Positions 25,226-35,986 of a stretch of DNA of 64,000 nt are shown one piece after another. The notes under the pieces were generated by a model. The model did not search any database, was not told the origin of the DNA, and was given only the letters and a program-made list of their open reading frames with translations. Both the position numbers and the translations under genes were made by a program. The DNA is from Margaritifera margaritifera (Eukaryota; Mollusca; Bivalvia; Unionida; Margaritiferidae), in the NCBI GenBank assembly GCA_029931535.1, contig JAQPZY010001250.1:1116001-1180000 (forward strand), read 5' to 3'. Position 1 is the stretch's first letter. Each line of letters starts with the position of its first letter.

Positions 25226-25722
25226 TTATTTACCAATTGGATTTTGGGGGTTAAACAAATTAAATGACAAAGAGTTGAACTTGTCTGGGTCGAAACCGCT
25301 GCCTGCGCCACCGCTTTGTCCGAGTTTGGCACTGCTTGGATCTGTGAGGCTTGCTTGGATCTGATTGACGTTGTTACCGTTGTAGTTCGGGGCCTGAGAA
25401 TCCTTCTGTGATGACTGCAGGTTTTGTTGGGTCAAAGCTGACTGCTGCTGGTACAGTGAGTTAGGATCAAAACTAGCGGCACCACCCGATGCGCCGCCAG
25501 TCCCCGAGGAGGCACCACCCGATGCGCCGCCTATCCCCGAGGAGGCACCCGATGGTGAACTTCCACTACTGCTGCCGCCACTTCCTTGACCATCTCCCAT
25601 CTTTGGCTGGGTTTGACTCAGGTAGTTCTGCATCTGGGAGCTTTGTTGGTTGTATAAAGCATTCGCATCAAAGGAACCAAAGTTAGCTTGACGTTTGGAT
25701 CCAAATTGTAGCAGTCCATCAC
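25226..25722 (-). CDS. Secreted Gly/Ser/Asn-rich FNP-motif protein 1, exon 2
   Basis: Second exon of a two-exon gene. The acceptor (..ttag|gtgatgg) is at 25723 and the stop is at 25226. Joined to exon 1 (28613-28682) the frame is continuous: phase 1, the split codon giving Gly. The product is 188 residues. After the signal peptide comes a Lys-Arg pair (33-34) followed by Gln, a likely prohormone-type cleavage. Then come a SFDAN motif, a Ser/Gly-rich low-complexity middle, SFDPNSLYQQQ, a Gln/Asn-rich part, and a C-terminal block (DPSSAKLGQSGG, GFDPDKFNSLSFNLFNPQN) ending in GK. It is not a family I recognise. The low-complexity composition and secretion would suit an extracellular matrix, shell, adhesive or mucus protein, but that is inference. 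Its paralogue is at 35550-44860. Confidence 0.8.
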
Positions 25723-26139
25723 CTAACGAAATGTAGAATATAAGAAACATTTACACGCATGTTTTGACCATATCTCGCAATACTTTCCAGTCATTATCTT
25801 TTCAACAGAATGGTTTTGTGTTGTGACACCCACCCACCCTCCACTGCATGTTTAATGAATGCCAATGTATTCATAAACATATATTTATTTTAAGTATTTC
25901 CTTACTTTCTTCATTTTCGAGTGTTCAAAATTCACGCACAGGTAGCTAAAAGCTACCAACTATTAAATTCTACCAGGTTTCTATTTCACCGGACACAGGC
26001 AGTACTATATGACTATCTTTCACGCCCCCAGCCATTTTCTCAAAGGGGCAGATGCTGTTACCCATGTTCGTTCGACCGTCCCAAATTTGTCTTGCTCTGT
26101 AACTTTCGGTCGCGAAAATGACAAGGCTTTTTATGCTGA

Positions 26140-26141
26140 GA

Positions 26142-26195
<54 letters not shown>
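26140..26195. repeat. (GT)n microsatellite
   Basis: About 27 GT units inside the intron of the secreted-protein gene 1. Confidence 0.95.
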
Positions 26196-26197
<2 letters not shown>

Positions 26198-26593
26198 CAA
26201 GGAATGAGCCAGAGGCATGGCAGCTTGGCATTAGAGGTGGTAAGGACAAACCTAGGAACCAATGTTGATTGAATAAGTTAATACCCCTTTTCATGCCAAG
26301 TAAGTGTATATATTATATATACTTTCAGGATAGAGCTATAAATAGTTTCTCAGTAATAACTCATTTGTATGGAGATACCCATCTGCGCTAGTCAAATATC
26401 GTCGATCCACTTGAATAAGTGTCCTCTTGCGGATGAAGATTTACTGTCCATAGCAAGCAAAATCAATTAACCAATCAGAGAGCTCATTACCTGACCTGTT
26501 AGATTTTCAATATGGTGACTTGTATGATGTCCATATGTCTTGACTCAAAAGAAAAAAGTGTACGAAAGGTTTAAATTGGATAAATTTACATGA

Positions 26594-27866
26594 CAGGGCT
26601 CAGGAAAACCACCAGTCCTCTCCGTTCTGACCGGGTAAAAATTGGTTGGGGCGAGTAAACATTTACTACGTACTCGTCCCTGGGCCGATGAGATGCAGAT
26701 TCGCACCTTGAGAATACATCTTAGTATATTTTCTACCCTTAACAAGCGCCGAAGTTCAACATCGCTTAACGTTTGGCGTGCGTCATTTATAAAGAATCTA
26801 TGCTTAATCTGCCTACTTGTTGTGAGTCTAAAACATGTTGCACATGAAACGACTTCGTTGTTTATTTTTACACAGGTATCTGATGTAAGCATGATACTAA
26901 AATAGGTAAATATTATGAACATATTATGTTTCGGTTTCAGGCTTAGCCCTTGATTTCCTATTAGTGTTTGCATGAATGGTGACACTTTTCAGTAAGTTAG
27001 GCGTCATTTTGATTAGGAGAAAGTTTCCCTTTCAACAAGCTATCACGCATCGTTATGAGTCAAAACTCTGAGACTTTAACAGACAGAGAATGTCAAAATA
27101 TTTTCATCTGTTCAGGCAATGTTACAGTTGCCCAGGTCACCGGTATTTTCAAGACTGAAGCTTTATTGATACATTGTCATGCCAAACGAAAGATGCCTGC
27201 AGATATTTCTGTAATTATGTGGTTACTTTTCACAAGAAAAATGTTGCCAACTTACATATGAAATGAATATTTCAAGTGTCTCAGCCGCTTCCCACCAATT
27301 TGCACACTATGCATGGTGTTGTAATCTATTTATCAAGCAGAGAATGTCAAGACAATAGCTGATTGGTCGAAATCTAGTTGGGGTAATGACCTAAAAATGT
27401 TCAATTTCGTTTGAGGAATCAGCAATCTGTCTTTTTATGGCTCCCGTGTGTAGCTCTCTAGAAAGGAGGTTTGACCAAAATGGATCATTTTTGTGAAAAG
27501 TTGGTGAAAATTGAGACAGTTGGAATTATTCTCTTAAATGCAAGTTACTGACCTTTTTCTTGTGAAAAGCAATTACATGCTTATGTAAATATCTGCTGGC
27601 GTCTTTACTTTGACGTGACAATGTATTAATAAAACTGCACAGTCTTGAAATGCGGGTGATCTGGGGCAAGCTTAACAATGTCTGACCAGACGAAAATCTT
27701 AAAATGTTGACATTCTCTTTCGCTTAACTTCTCCCATATCTAACTCTTAAAGATGTGTGATAGCTCATTAAAAAGGAAAATTATGACACCTATATAATGG
27801 AGAAGTGTATTTTTGAGAATAATGAAGACAGGGACGAGTGCTTGGGAAATATTTTCCTGAGCCCTG
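26594..27866. mobile_element. Fold-back DNA element with long imperfect inverted arms
   Basis: Outer ends are inverted copies of CAGGGCTCAGGAAAA (left at 26594, right ending 27866), and both are directly flanked by CATGA (26589-26593 and 27867-27871), a possible 5-bp target duplication. The inverted similarity extends far inside: gagaatgtcaaaatattttc near 27085 pairs with the block near 27700, and tttcaagactg..tttattgatacattgtca near 27150-27180 pairs with the block near 27620-27650. The cacaagaaaaa blocks near 27232 and 27560 also pair. The left arm carries about 300 bp not present in the right arm. There is no transposase. CAGGG ends are often seen in hAT elements, but hAT duplications are 8 bp, so superfamily is open. 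It sits in the intron of gene 1. Confidence 0.7.
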
Positions 27867-28612
27867 CATGAGACACGTGTCTTTGTCTACGGAGAATGCT
27901 ATGATTATTCCCAACTATATTCCTTGGTAAATGTAACGAGCAATCTGATTGGGTCAGTTTCTTCTCGATTCATTCAATCAGATAGCGGAGCAGCTGATAC
28001 TATTTTGGCTACATACCTATTTCAAGGGTCGATGTAAAACGAAATGGTATGCAGACCATTTACTAGCGAAGATGGGACAGACAGGGTGGAGGGGGGATGC
28101 GGCTGCATAAATGACTTTCATTCCGAGAAAGTGTATATCGAGTTATATAGTCGGAATCTCAATGGTTTCCAAGATATGGTGTAGTGCGTATGCCTGAATG
28201 AAGGAACGAACCAAGAACAACTGGAAGACGAGAAGAAGAGACTGCATAAATACCTGAATGAATGACGAAAGACGGAAGAAAGGGATAATGAACTAGCAAA
28301 CAGGGACGAAAGGGGGAGGAAAAATGAAGTTGCCACTCACTTAACATTATGCATAGCAAGTTTCTTCGAATTCCTTTGGGTAGGTTTAGGTTTATAGCCT
28401 TGCACAACAACTTTACATTAGCTTTCAAACAAACTTTAACACTGAGTTGACGCCGCTGCCTACGACCGGTGTATCTTTTTGTTGTTATCCAAAGTATTTA
28501 GTTTAACATTTATTTCTTTTGTTTCAATACTTCACGATAAACGAACAGCAGATTGTCATCATCTATGGACCCTTTTCCATCTAAAAAAGAATAAAATTAG
28601 AGTTCCACAAAC

Positions 28613-28682
28613 CTGTTTGTACTGAAGGGAATCCTTGCGATAAATTCACTGCTAAGAACAGGAAAGCAATCAAGCTTTTCAT
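28613..28682 (-). CDS. Secreted Gly/Ser/Asn-rich FNP-motif protein 1, exon 1 (signal peptide)
   Basis: The ATG at 28682 begins MKSLIAFLFLAVNLSQG, a clear signal peptide (short basic start, hydrophobic core, small residues before the cut). Coding continues for six more residues to the donor at 28612 (acaaacag|gtttgtgg), phase 1, matching the exon 2 acceptor at 25722 with an intron of about 2.9 kb. Start choice rests on the signal peptide and on the parallel exon of the paralogue at 44800-44860, which begins MRTLIAFL. The intron contains the fold-back element at 26594-27866 and a GT array. Expression is not shown, and the exon pairing is inferred from phase, splice sites and paralogy. Confidence 0.75.
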
Positions 28683-29889
28683 GGTGTATTTTTCTGGAAT
28701 GGAAGAGGTCGAACCAAAGAAACAGGCTGGTTTAAATTACCCATTGACGACCACGCAAGAACATACAACCTATCATGGACCTGATATAGAACAGAATCAC
28801 CTGTGACCAATGATTTGTCTACCTTTCTCAAGGTTGTATGCGTTCAAGTTCGCTAACAGTTGCATACGAATGTCAAACATATAAGAAATTGCATAGAAAG
28901 GCTATGTAACTTTTCAAACACCTAAAGTTTGTATATCGTTTTAACAAAAATATGTTTTACTGTCTTGGTATAAATCGTAAATATAAATCAACCTGGATAC
29001 AATACTGGTTTTGAAGTATACTAATGTTTGGGTAGTTATGGTACGGGCACCTGTACGTAGCCTGATAAGAACTGTGTTATCTCTGGTTTGACCGTTTTGG
29101 TCCTTTAAAGTGCTGAGGTCATCAACGCTCAATTACGCAAACCCACTATTTCCATTTGCAGATTACCAGAAGTTACATTTCCTCAACTTTGACTCTAATA
29201 TACGAAGCTGCTCTCCTTGCTACATTTGTAACTCAGTGTTAACCGACAGATGTTGCTATGCTGGCATATCGTTTTAAGTTCTTATATTTTTAAGTTTTAT
29301 CCAGGAATTCTCCTCTTTTAGACAAAGTTTTACAATTTTATTGTAAAAAAATAATAAAAAAACATAAAAAAGTAAAAATAAAAAAGAACAACAAGTGCTG
29401 ATTTCCGTCTTCTCCCTCACTTTCCTCGAGACCTTGTGCCGTTTATAATTGAAGTTGTCGTATAGCAGCACATGGTCATAGACCGTTAATGTTTGTGAGA
29501 CCGAGCGAAGCACATGGATTGCTTTGTCAGGATCGTTGATGTCACATCAGGCTCCATCATGATGACGTTTTTTGTTGTGCTTCCTTAGGTCTTACTTTCG
29601 CAGATGAGACACCGTATGTTACGGAACAGTTGTTTTTGGATATAGGTTGTATCACTCGATGGCACTTGTATTAATTTAGATGCATTACAAATCGCTAGAA
29701 TCATGATAACGACCCCTTCCAGTTAGAATATTATTTTCTTCGAAAGCAACGTTTTATTTTTATTATTTTGTGAAACTTTGAGTTTAGTCGTATGAAAAAT
29801 AATGAAATTGTTGCAAATTGAATACATACATGGAGTATAGTAGTAATTATCTAGGTGTCTAAACACATTTAGACTATACTTCCTTGCAT

Positions 29890-29983
<94 letters not shown>

Positions 29984-30688
29984 GCCGAGAGTACGTAAAT
30001 GTTGTACTGTAACTGTGTACGCCACAACGGTAACTATAGGGGTTCTTGATTCCAATTTCCTGTCGATTCCCCCAGAGGATGTTTCTGTTAAAGGTTTTTA
30101 TTTCATGGCGATGAAAGCTGAAACGGGTCGTGTGACCGAAGCTAATAACATTTACGTAGTATTATTATTAGCTATTATGACTCTCCATAATAGGTCGACG
30201 AACAAGCGCTGAAATTCATATATCAATAATCTTACCAGTTTTCACTTAAAATTAACGTATCACGATATGTCACTTAAAATTAACGTATCACGGTATGTCA
30301 GTCAACCCCTAACGTGTGCCGATACCCACTGACCGCGGACCAATACCTATCGCCAGCAAAGGTGATAGGCATCACGTGATTTACAGGTACACTGGAAGCT
30401 TGTCGGACATTCAGGCCTAATGTTTGTCACATAGGCGACTGCCACTATATATCATACACAAAGTTAAATTATCCTAAATTAAACATTTTCAACCATTTTT
30501 CACGAAAGTCTCAGCATTGATTAAAATATACAGTGATTTATATGGTTTAAGTTTCAAGATAAAATAAATTAATTTTGTATGACATTTTATGTCAATGAGT
30601 AGGCGTGGTTATCTTTGCTTTGGTGACAAGTCAGTTCTATGAAAACACGGCAGGAAATCTCCACAATCATAACTGCTGGCTATGTAAA
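28683..30688. other. No gene seen; presumptive upstream region of secreted-protein gene 1 and an AT array
   Basis: Immediately upstream of the gene 1 start the minus strand has an AT-rich gggtaatttaaacc about 55 bp before the ATG, a weak TATA-like candidate. The rest shows no coding potential apart from low-complexity frames through the AT array. Confidence 0.4.
29892..29984. repeat. (AT)n-(AC)n compound microsatellite
   Basis: About 40 AT units to 29971, followed directly by a short AC run to 29984. Confidence 0.95.
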
Positions 30689-31015
30689 GTAAGTGGCGGT
30701 GGTGGCAGTTTTGATCCCGTCAAGTTCAACATAATGATTTTCAATTTCTTCAACCCAGGTGCTATGGGGGGTAGTGGAGGTGGTGGAGGCTGCAATGGCT
30801 GTAGCGGCGCTGTTGACGGTGGTGGCGGCGGCAGCGGTTCTCCACCATAATTTCATTTGAGTAGCGTGAACCAGTTACAAAAACGAACTTTCTAGACTCG
30901 TCCAAGTCCAAGCTGGGACAAAGTAATGGCGGCGGTGGCGGTTTCGATCCCAACATGTTCAACACCATGTCTTCTTCAACTTCTTCAGCCCACAAAATCA
31001 TCATATGCAAGAATT
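30689..31015 (+). pseudogene. Secreted FNP-motif protein 3, broken plus-strand paralogue
   Basis: Plus-strand frames carry the same modules as the gene at 35550-35986. They are SGGGGSFDPVKFN with FNFFNPGAM, a Gly-rich linker, SPP, then SSVNQLQK, a Gly-rich stretch and FDPNMFNTM followed by FFNFFSPQN. The first piece is open to the TAA at 30848-30850, which falls where the paralogue has the Lys/Asn of SPPK/SPPN. A second stop and frameshifts follow. I found no signal-peptide exon upstream. Orientation is opposite to both intact paralogues, which lie on either side. This is therefore a dead copy, with one and a half repeats surviving. Confidence 0.75.
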
Positions 31016-31689
31016 TTACTTCATTTGAGAGTAAAACAAAACTGTTAAAACATTTTAAAAACTCTGGTTGTTTGAGCGTGTAATCGCCGAAATTGCTTCT
31101 AAAGTTTGTTTTTTTTTTTGGGGGGGGGGGTTCTCTTTTTTTTTATGATCTCTAGCTTATTGCAAATGGACGGAACTCTTACGTCTCCTTGGGGAACGTA
31201 TATACTTGCCTATTAGGAGATGTTCTTGCCAAGATTTCACAAAATATCTCAACGTTGAGTAAAAGCTCAGCTCACCTTTTCCAGTCTGAGTATATGTAAA
31301 CTATCACAGCATACTTTTACAAAACCTACATTTTGAAACAAACTGGATAATTTGAGACAGACTACTGAGATGCTGACCTTAAATTTGATTTTGAGGAGAT
31401 TTTAAAGAGGGACCAAATTTTGAGTTGAGCACGTACTCTAGTTGAGAAGTGCTATGAAAGCGAGGCTTGATTTCAGAAGAAGTATTATGAAAGCGAGGCC
31501 TGATTTCAGAGTTTAACTATTTAATATGAACTTACCACACATAGTTGTTATAGCGGAGTGGTCTTATTATTATTATTATTATTATTATTGAAGGCTTTGA
31601 TAAACGGTCCACTATATGTGCTTTTTATATCACTTTTTTAACATAATTTGGGGAAAGATAATAATGCTAAAATTCATTATAACTTTCTC

Positions 31690-31737
31690 TCTCTCTATCT
31701 ATCTATATATATATCTATCTATATATCTATTTATCTG

Positions 31738-31775
<38 letters not shown>
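31690..31775. repeat. (TATC)n microsatellite
   Basis: Imperfect then perfect TATC units; the last nine or so are perfect. Confidence 0.93.
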
Positions 31776-32096
31776 CTTGGTATCCTTGGTCTTTAGGCTG
31801 TTCCTTTTGATGAAGGAATATACTGAATCCAACCCTATGAAATAATAACCATTTTACAACCATAACACTAAGAATAAAAAAATAGTTTTTCTTTGCTGTG
31901 ATAAATGACAACGTTTTTAATTTCTTCCATAAGGAAATATTCAAAAATCATGATCTTTACTTAGTAAATTATTGCAATCAAGCCGTAAGAAAGCAGTTTT
32001 GATTTAAAATTAGGGGATTCTATTAAACATATTAATTGTCACAATATTGTAATGGATTGCGTGTGTGTGTCTGTGTATATTATACATATTTCTCAG

Positions 32097-32097
<1 letters not shown>

Positions 32098-32161
<64 letters not shown>
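32098..32161. repeat. (AT)n microsatellite
   Basis: About 31 AT units. Confidence 0.95.
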
Positions 32162-32164
<3 letters not shown>

Positions 32165-32922
32165 TCAGAATTGTTAAAAGTCTCTATCGAGCGTTTCGGC
32201 AAACGTTTGCACACATCAAACCGTCTTTTGATCGTTATTATTTTATGAAATACTAATAAGAACCTAAATCATATATCAAACAAGATTTTAAGACTAGTAT
32301 ATGTGCCCTCAAGCAATAAGTGCAATTCAGGTTTTTAAGTACGACTGACGTCACAAAGTCGCACGCGTAAAAGCAACTAAAACAGGTCATGTAGTTCCTG
32401 TAAATGTTAAAAAGAAAACGCCAGTGAAAGTCTAAACTGAAATTTTATGATGACACTGCACGCGAAGTTGCATGTATGTAACATTTACTGGTGACATTAC
32501 CTCCATTAAATGTCATAAACACCGGTGCACATTTCTCGAAATTGTGACCTTTGCTGGCAGTATTGCACTTCAGTCTTGATGACGTACACTGAGGACCCAC
32601 TAAATGTCAGAAAGGCTGGTAAATGTCACCATATGACATCGACGCGAGTCTGAAATCCAAAGACAAACTTGTTTGCTTTTATGAACTTTAATGGATTGAA
32701 TTACATTATGAAACAAATATGTTAATATTGGAGTAATTTCTATCACAGTGTGCTTTAACATCTCAATCAATTTCCACCCTACCCCACCCCCACCCCCAAA
32801 TCGCCTCGTGCCTCTTAAGGATATCATCATCACATCACCGCCAAAGGGAAGGAAGTCTGCATCGACTGGGGTAGAATCGTCTGTATGTAAAAGTGTATTA
32901 AATTCTTATACCCACTTTTAAA

Positions 32923-33147
32923 CGGGGGCCCAGGGTGGCCGAGTGGTCTAAGGCGCTCGCCTTTACCGATCACCTCTGTCTTGGTCTCGGCAAATGTAGT
33001 TATGTGAGAAAGCTTGCCAGCAGCTTCCCGTGGGTCGGTGGTTTTGCCCGGGATTTTTCTTGGGTTCTTCCTCCACCAGATATATTGGTCGCCATGTATA
33101 GCCTATCATGTGCTGAAAAATGGCGTTAAACCCATAAAACCAAACCA
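32923..33147 (+). mobile_element. tRNA-derived SINE with near-intact A box
   Basis: The head agggtggccgagtggtctaa with ggcgctcgcc is the D-arm sequence of a tRNA-Leu/Ser-like gene. It is followed by a B-box-like ggttttgcccggg in a poorly conserved context and by a tail with atggcgttaaacccataaaa and ccaaacca. The tail type is common in molluscan SINEs as far as I recall. It differs in the core from the SINE at 1946-2143, so it is a second family. Short plus and minus frames inside are incidental. Confidence 0.75.
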
Positions 33148-33308
33148 TCACTTTTATATGACTTGATTTGTCTAATATACATGGCGGTTCTCAGATATAT
33201 AATTGGATTGGTCCGTGCTGTAACTAACTTACATTGGATTGGTTCGTATTGTAACTATATTTACTTTTGAGTTCATTCATATATTGTTGCTCCTTTATTT
33301 GAAAGAAG

Positions 33309-33441
33309 TTTTTAAATTTACACTTCAAAGCAAGATACAAATTCAATTTTAAATTTACACTTCAAAGCAATATAAAAATTCAATTTTAAAGTTACACTTC
33401 AAAGCAAGATAAAAATTCAACTTACACTTCAACGCAAGATT
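33309..33441. repeat. ~42-bp tandem repeat, 3 to 4 copies
   Basis: Units of tttacacttcaaagcaagat plus aaaaattcaattttaaa; the last unit is shortened. Confidence 0.9.
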
Positions 33442-33626
33442 TATTTATTTATTTATTTAATTTTTTTTTTGAAGCTATATGTCCTCAATTTATAAAGGGC
33501 ACATCATTTAGTTCATTTAAGTTCCCTACATTGATCATTCCCCCTGCGTGTGTTGCAAGATGGTGGTACGACGCATGGTGTGTGTGATATTTGATTGTTT
33601 GAGCTGACAAGTCATGCATATTTACC

Positions 33627-33747
33627 ATCTTATCAACACTTTATCTAATCAGGACTATATCATCACTTTATCATATCAGGACTTTATCAACATGTTATCT
33701 TAACAGGACATTATCAACACTTTATCTTATCAGGACTTTATCAACAC
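33627..33747. repeat. ~28-bp tandem repeat, 4 copies
   Basis: Units of aacactttatcttatcagga plus ctttatc. The array abuts a partial MITE at 33749. Confidence 0.9.
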
Positions 33748-33748
33748 A

Positions 33749-33801
33749 TGGGTCTATGCAGTTTGCAGTTGGTATCGATTTATAGGCGAGTATATACGGT
33801 A
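33749..33801 (+). mobile_element. Double-hairpin MITE, solo end fragment
   Basis: Carries gggtctatgcagtttgcagt and the terminal gcgagtatatacggta, the same end as the full copies elsewhere in the window. The hairpins are missing, and the left edge coincides with the end of a minisatellite. Confidence 0.75.
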
Positions 33802-34950
33802 ATATTCTGAAATTATTGACTTCTTTGTCCTTAGAATTTCTTTGAAGGTTATAAACGTTGGATTCATAATAAATTTCCTCACCGAATATAAAAATCGACA
33901 TCGTCAGAAGGAATGGTATCTTGCATATCACCACAATGGCTATTAAAATAAACTGAGAACACTAAAAATGCATTTGGATAAGGACACATTTACATTTAGT
34001 TTTCTTCAGATAATTCAATACCATTTTTACTTTCATCGTAAATATTTGATATTTCGGGTGAAACGTAAATAAAATATACAATTATGTCATTGTCAAACTC
34101 AAAATGTTCGCAACTGAAATCAAGAACAGTACAATCAATAAATTCTGTTCAAATGCGTTTATTAATACCTTTTCTACTAAACTAAATTAGGCAAATACTA
34201 TTACGCCCCTGGGATGTCTACCTTTTACATTTTTTTTCCCCCTTCTAGCATCCCTATATTCCAGTGGAAACCCAACCGACCCTCCGGTTGGCTGTCATCA
34301 GGTATCACCTATTTCAACGTTACCACGTGCTTTTCCACCCCCACCTCAACTTCCATCCCCACCCTCCACTCCCGATCACACACACAAGTGTGATGCGCCA
34401 TGTTTGTTGTTCTGAGAATAACTTTGGATGTTACAGCGTTTACAAACGCGCACATCCAAGAACACCACAGAACGTGTATTTGGCGTTTAGTCGAAACTTA
34501 CAAAACAGGCTACCCAAAGATGATCGTTGATGGTTGCCTCACAATCTTCCCATAATTTCAAACCCACAGTGGCGTTGTGAGGGTTCGAGGAGCCCGGGGG
34601 TAATGTTCTTTAGTGGCGCCTCTACTTTGCCACAGAGAACATTTTTTTTCTCAGTTGCCAACCTCCAACCCCCCCTTCCCCCATTTACGCCTCATTTACA
34701 GCTGCAGAACAGAAAAAAACTCTTGGCGGAGCTCCCTCGCCAGGCGCCCGGAAGCAGTTGACCCTACCCGACCCCCCTCGTGCCGCCACTGAGAAGAACC
34801 CAGAGGCCCTTCAAATTGTTCATTCGAGACTACCCTTCCAAGTAATCGACCTCCAAATATCCAGAGATAGTTCGATAACCAAGAATTTCACTATTTCATA
34901 TGCATCAAACAAAAAGCATGACCATCTTCGTGCACTTTTGGTGGTGTACG
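33802..34950. other. No gene seen
   Basis: Plus-strand frames between 34264 and 34950 are Pro/His/Thr-rich with no recognisable motif. A relatively GC-rich patch at 34560-34790 contains tggcgttgtgagggttcgag, possibly the end of an old repeat. Nothing more is supported. Confidence 0.45.
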
Positions 34951-34982
<32 letters not shown>

Positions 34983-35123
34983 TGTATGTATGTATGTATG
35001 TATGTATGTATGTATGTATGTATGTATGTATGTATGTATGTATGTATGTATGTATGTATGTATGTATGTATGTATGTATGTATGTATGTATGTATGTATG
35101 TATGTATGTATGTATGTATGTAT
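34951..35123. repeat. (GTAT)n microsatellite, ~43 units
   Basis: Near-perfect tetranucleotide array. All six frames are open through it, which produces long spurious frames (MYVC and IHTY repeats) that are not genes. Confidence 0.97.
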
Positions 35124-35529
35124 CTGTAAAATACATGTATGTATCCATTTTTATCTGTCTTCGAGCATGTATGTATGTATAGATGCAAGTACGTGCATAT
35201 GTTATGCATATATTTAACACATATTACGTGTGCGCGTCTATGTGTAAAACAAATTGTTATCTTATCATTTAAAAAAATGTCTGCGACGAAAGGAATTAAA
35301 TGTCAAGTACAAATTTCATTTAGCCATGAAATTTACTGGAACTTTAATGACGGTAAAAATGTAAATTTTTTGTTACCATTTTTGGGAATTGAGTGGTTGG
35401 TTTTTTTTCTTCTGACTATTCCAACTTAATGTGTGCAGGCGGGAAATTTCTTTGTTTCTTTATTGTGAAGGATATTAATCGATCCCTAGGTTTAAATAAA
35501 AGGCAAAGCATACTGTAAATCTGATTTCA

Positions 35530-35535
35530 TTTATT
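35530..35535 (-). promoter_or_regulatory. Polyadenylation signal AATAAA
   Basis: Minus-strand AATAAA 14 bases after the stop codon of the secreted-protein gene 2. Canonical hexamer; a GT-rich downstream element was not resolved. Confidence 0.55.
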
Positions 35536-35549
35536 TGCGCACGACTCTT

Positions 35550-35986
35550 CTATTTGCCTAGTTGATTTTGTGGATTGAAAAAGTTGAAAGAAACGGAGTT
35601 GAACTGGTCGGGATTGAATCCGCCTGCTGCTCCTCCGCTAGTTCCCAGCTTGGACTGAGAGGGATCGAGGAAGTTTGTTTTTAATTGGTTGACAGAGTTG
35701 GCATCAAATTTTGGTGGAGATCCAGCGGCTCCACCGCCACCACCACCACCACCGCCGCCACTCTGAGCGCTTGGGTTGAAGAAATTGAAACTCATTGTGT
35801 TGAACGTGTCGGGATTGAAACCACCACCTCCACCGCCGCTTGCTCCCAGCTTGGACTGAGAAGGATCAAGCATGTTGGTTTGGAGTTGATTCACGGTATT
35901 GGGGTCAAAATTAGGTGGAGACCCGCCGCCGCCACTACTACTGCCACTACTACTGCTGCTTGTCTGCCTGCGCAGACGGAACGGGG
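35550..35986 (-). CDS. Secreted Gly/Ser/Asn-rich FNP-motif protein 2, exon 2
   Basis: Second exon of a two-exon gene, with acceptor (tatttgcag|ccccg) at 35987 and stop at 35550. With exon 1 (44800-44860) the frame is continuous, phase 1, giving 165 residues. The start of the mature region has Arg-Leu-Arg-Arg (24-27), a furin-type site, followed by Gln. Two copies of a module of about 50 residues follow: SPPNFDPNTVNQLQTN, LDPSQSKLG, a Gly run, then GFNPDTFNTMSFNFFNP. In the second copy the Gly run is shorter and the C-terminus is FNPQNQLGK. The two modules are separated by a linker of about ten Gly. I know no named family with this pattern. A secreted structural or matrix role is an inference from signal peptide and composition. 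Codon choice in the Gly runs (ggt/ggc/gga mixed) speaks for selected coding rather than a pure repeat. Confidence 0.85.

Larger units (their letters stand above)
31016..32922. other. No gene seen; microsatellite-rich
   Basis: A T-run next to a G-run lies at about 31110-31130. A TTA array is near 31565-31589, a (TATC)n array at 31690-31775 and an AT array at 32098-32161. No frame with recognisable content. Confidence 0.55.

Noticed and set aside
25970..26294. Frames with poly-His-Thr or poly-Cys-Val tracts near GT arrays (also 24641-25018 and 45406-45780)
   Set aside because: Product of GT/CA microsatellites; no conserved sequence beside them.
34758..35220. Several overlapping frames of 74-129 codons on both strands across 34.8-35.2 kb
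   Set aside because: They are translations of the GTAT array (MYVC / IHTY repeats). A tetranucleotide array without stops is open in all frames, so length is not evidence of coding.
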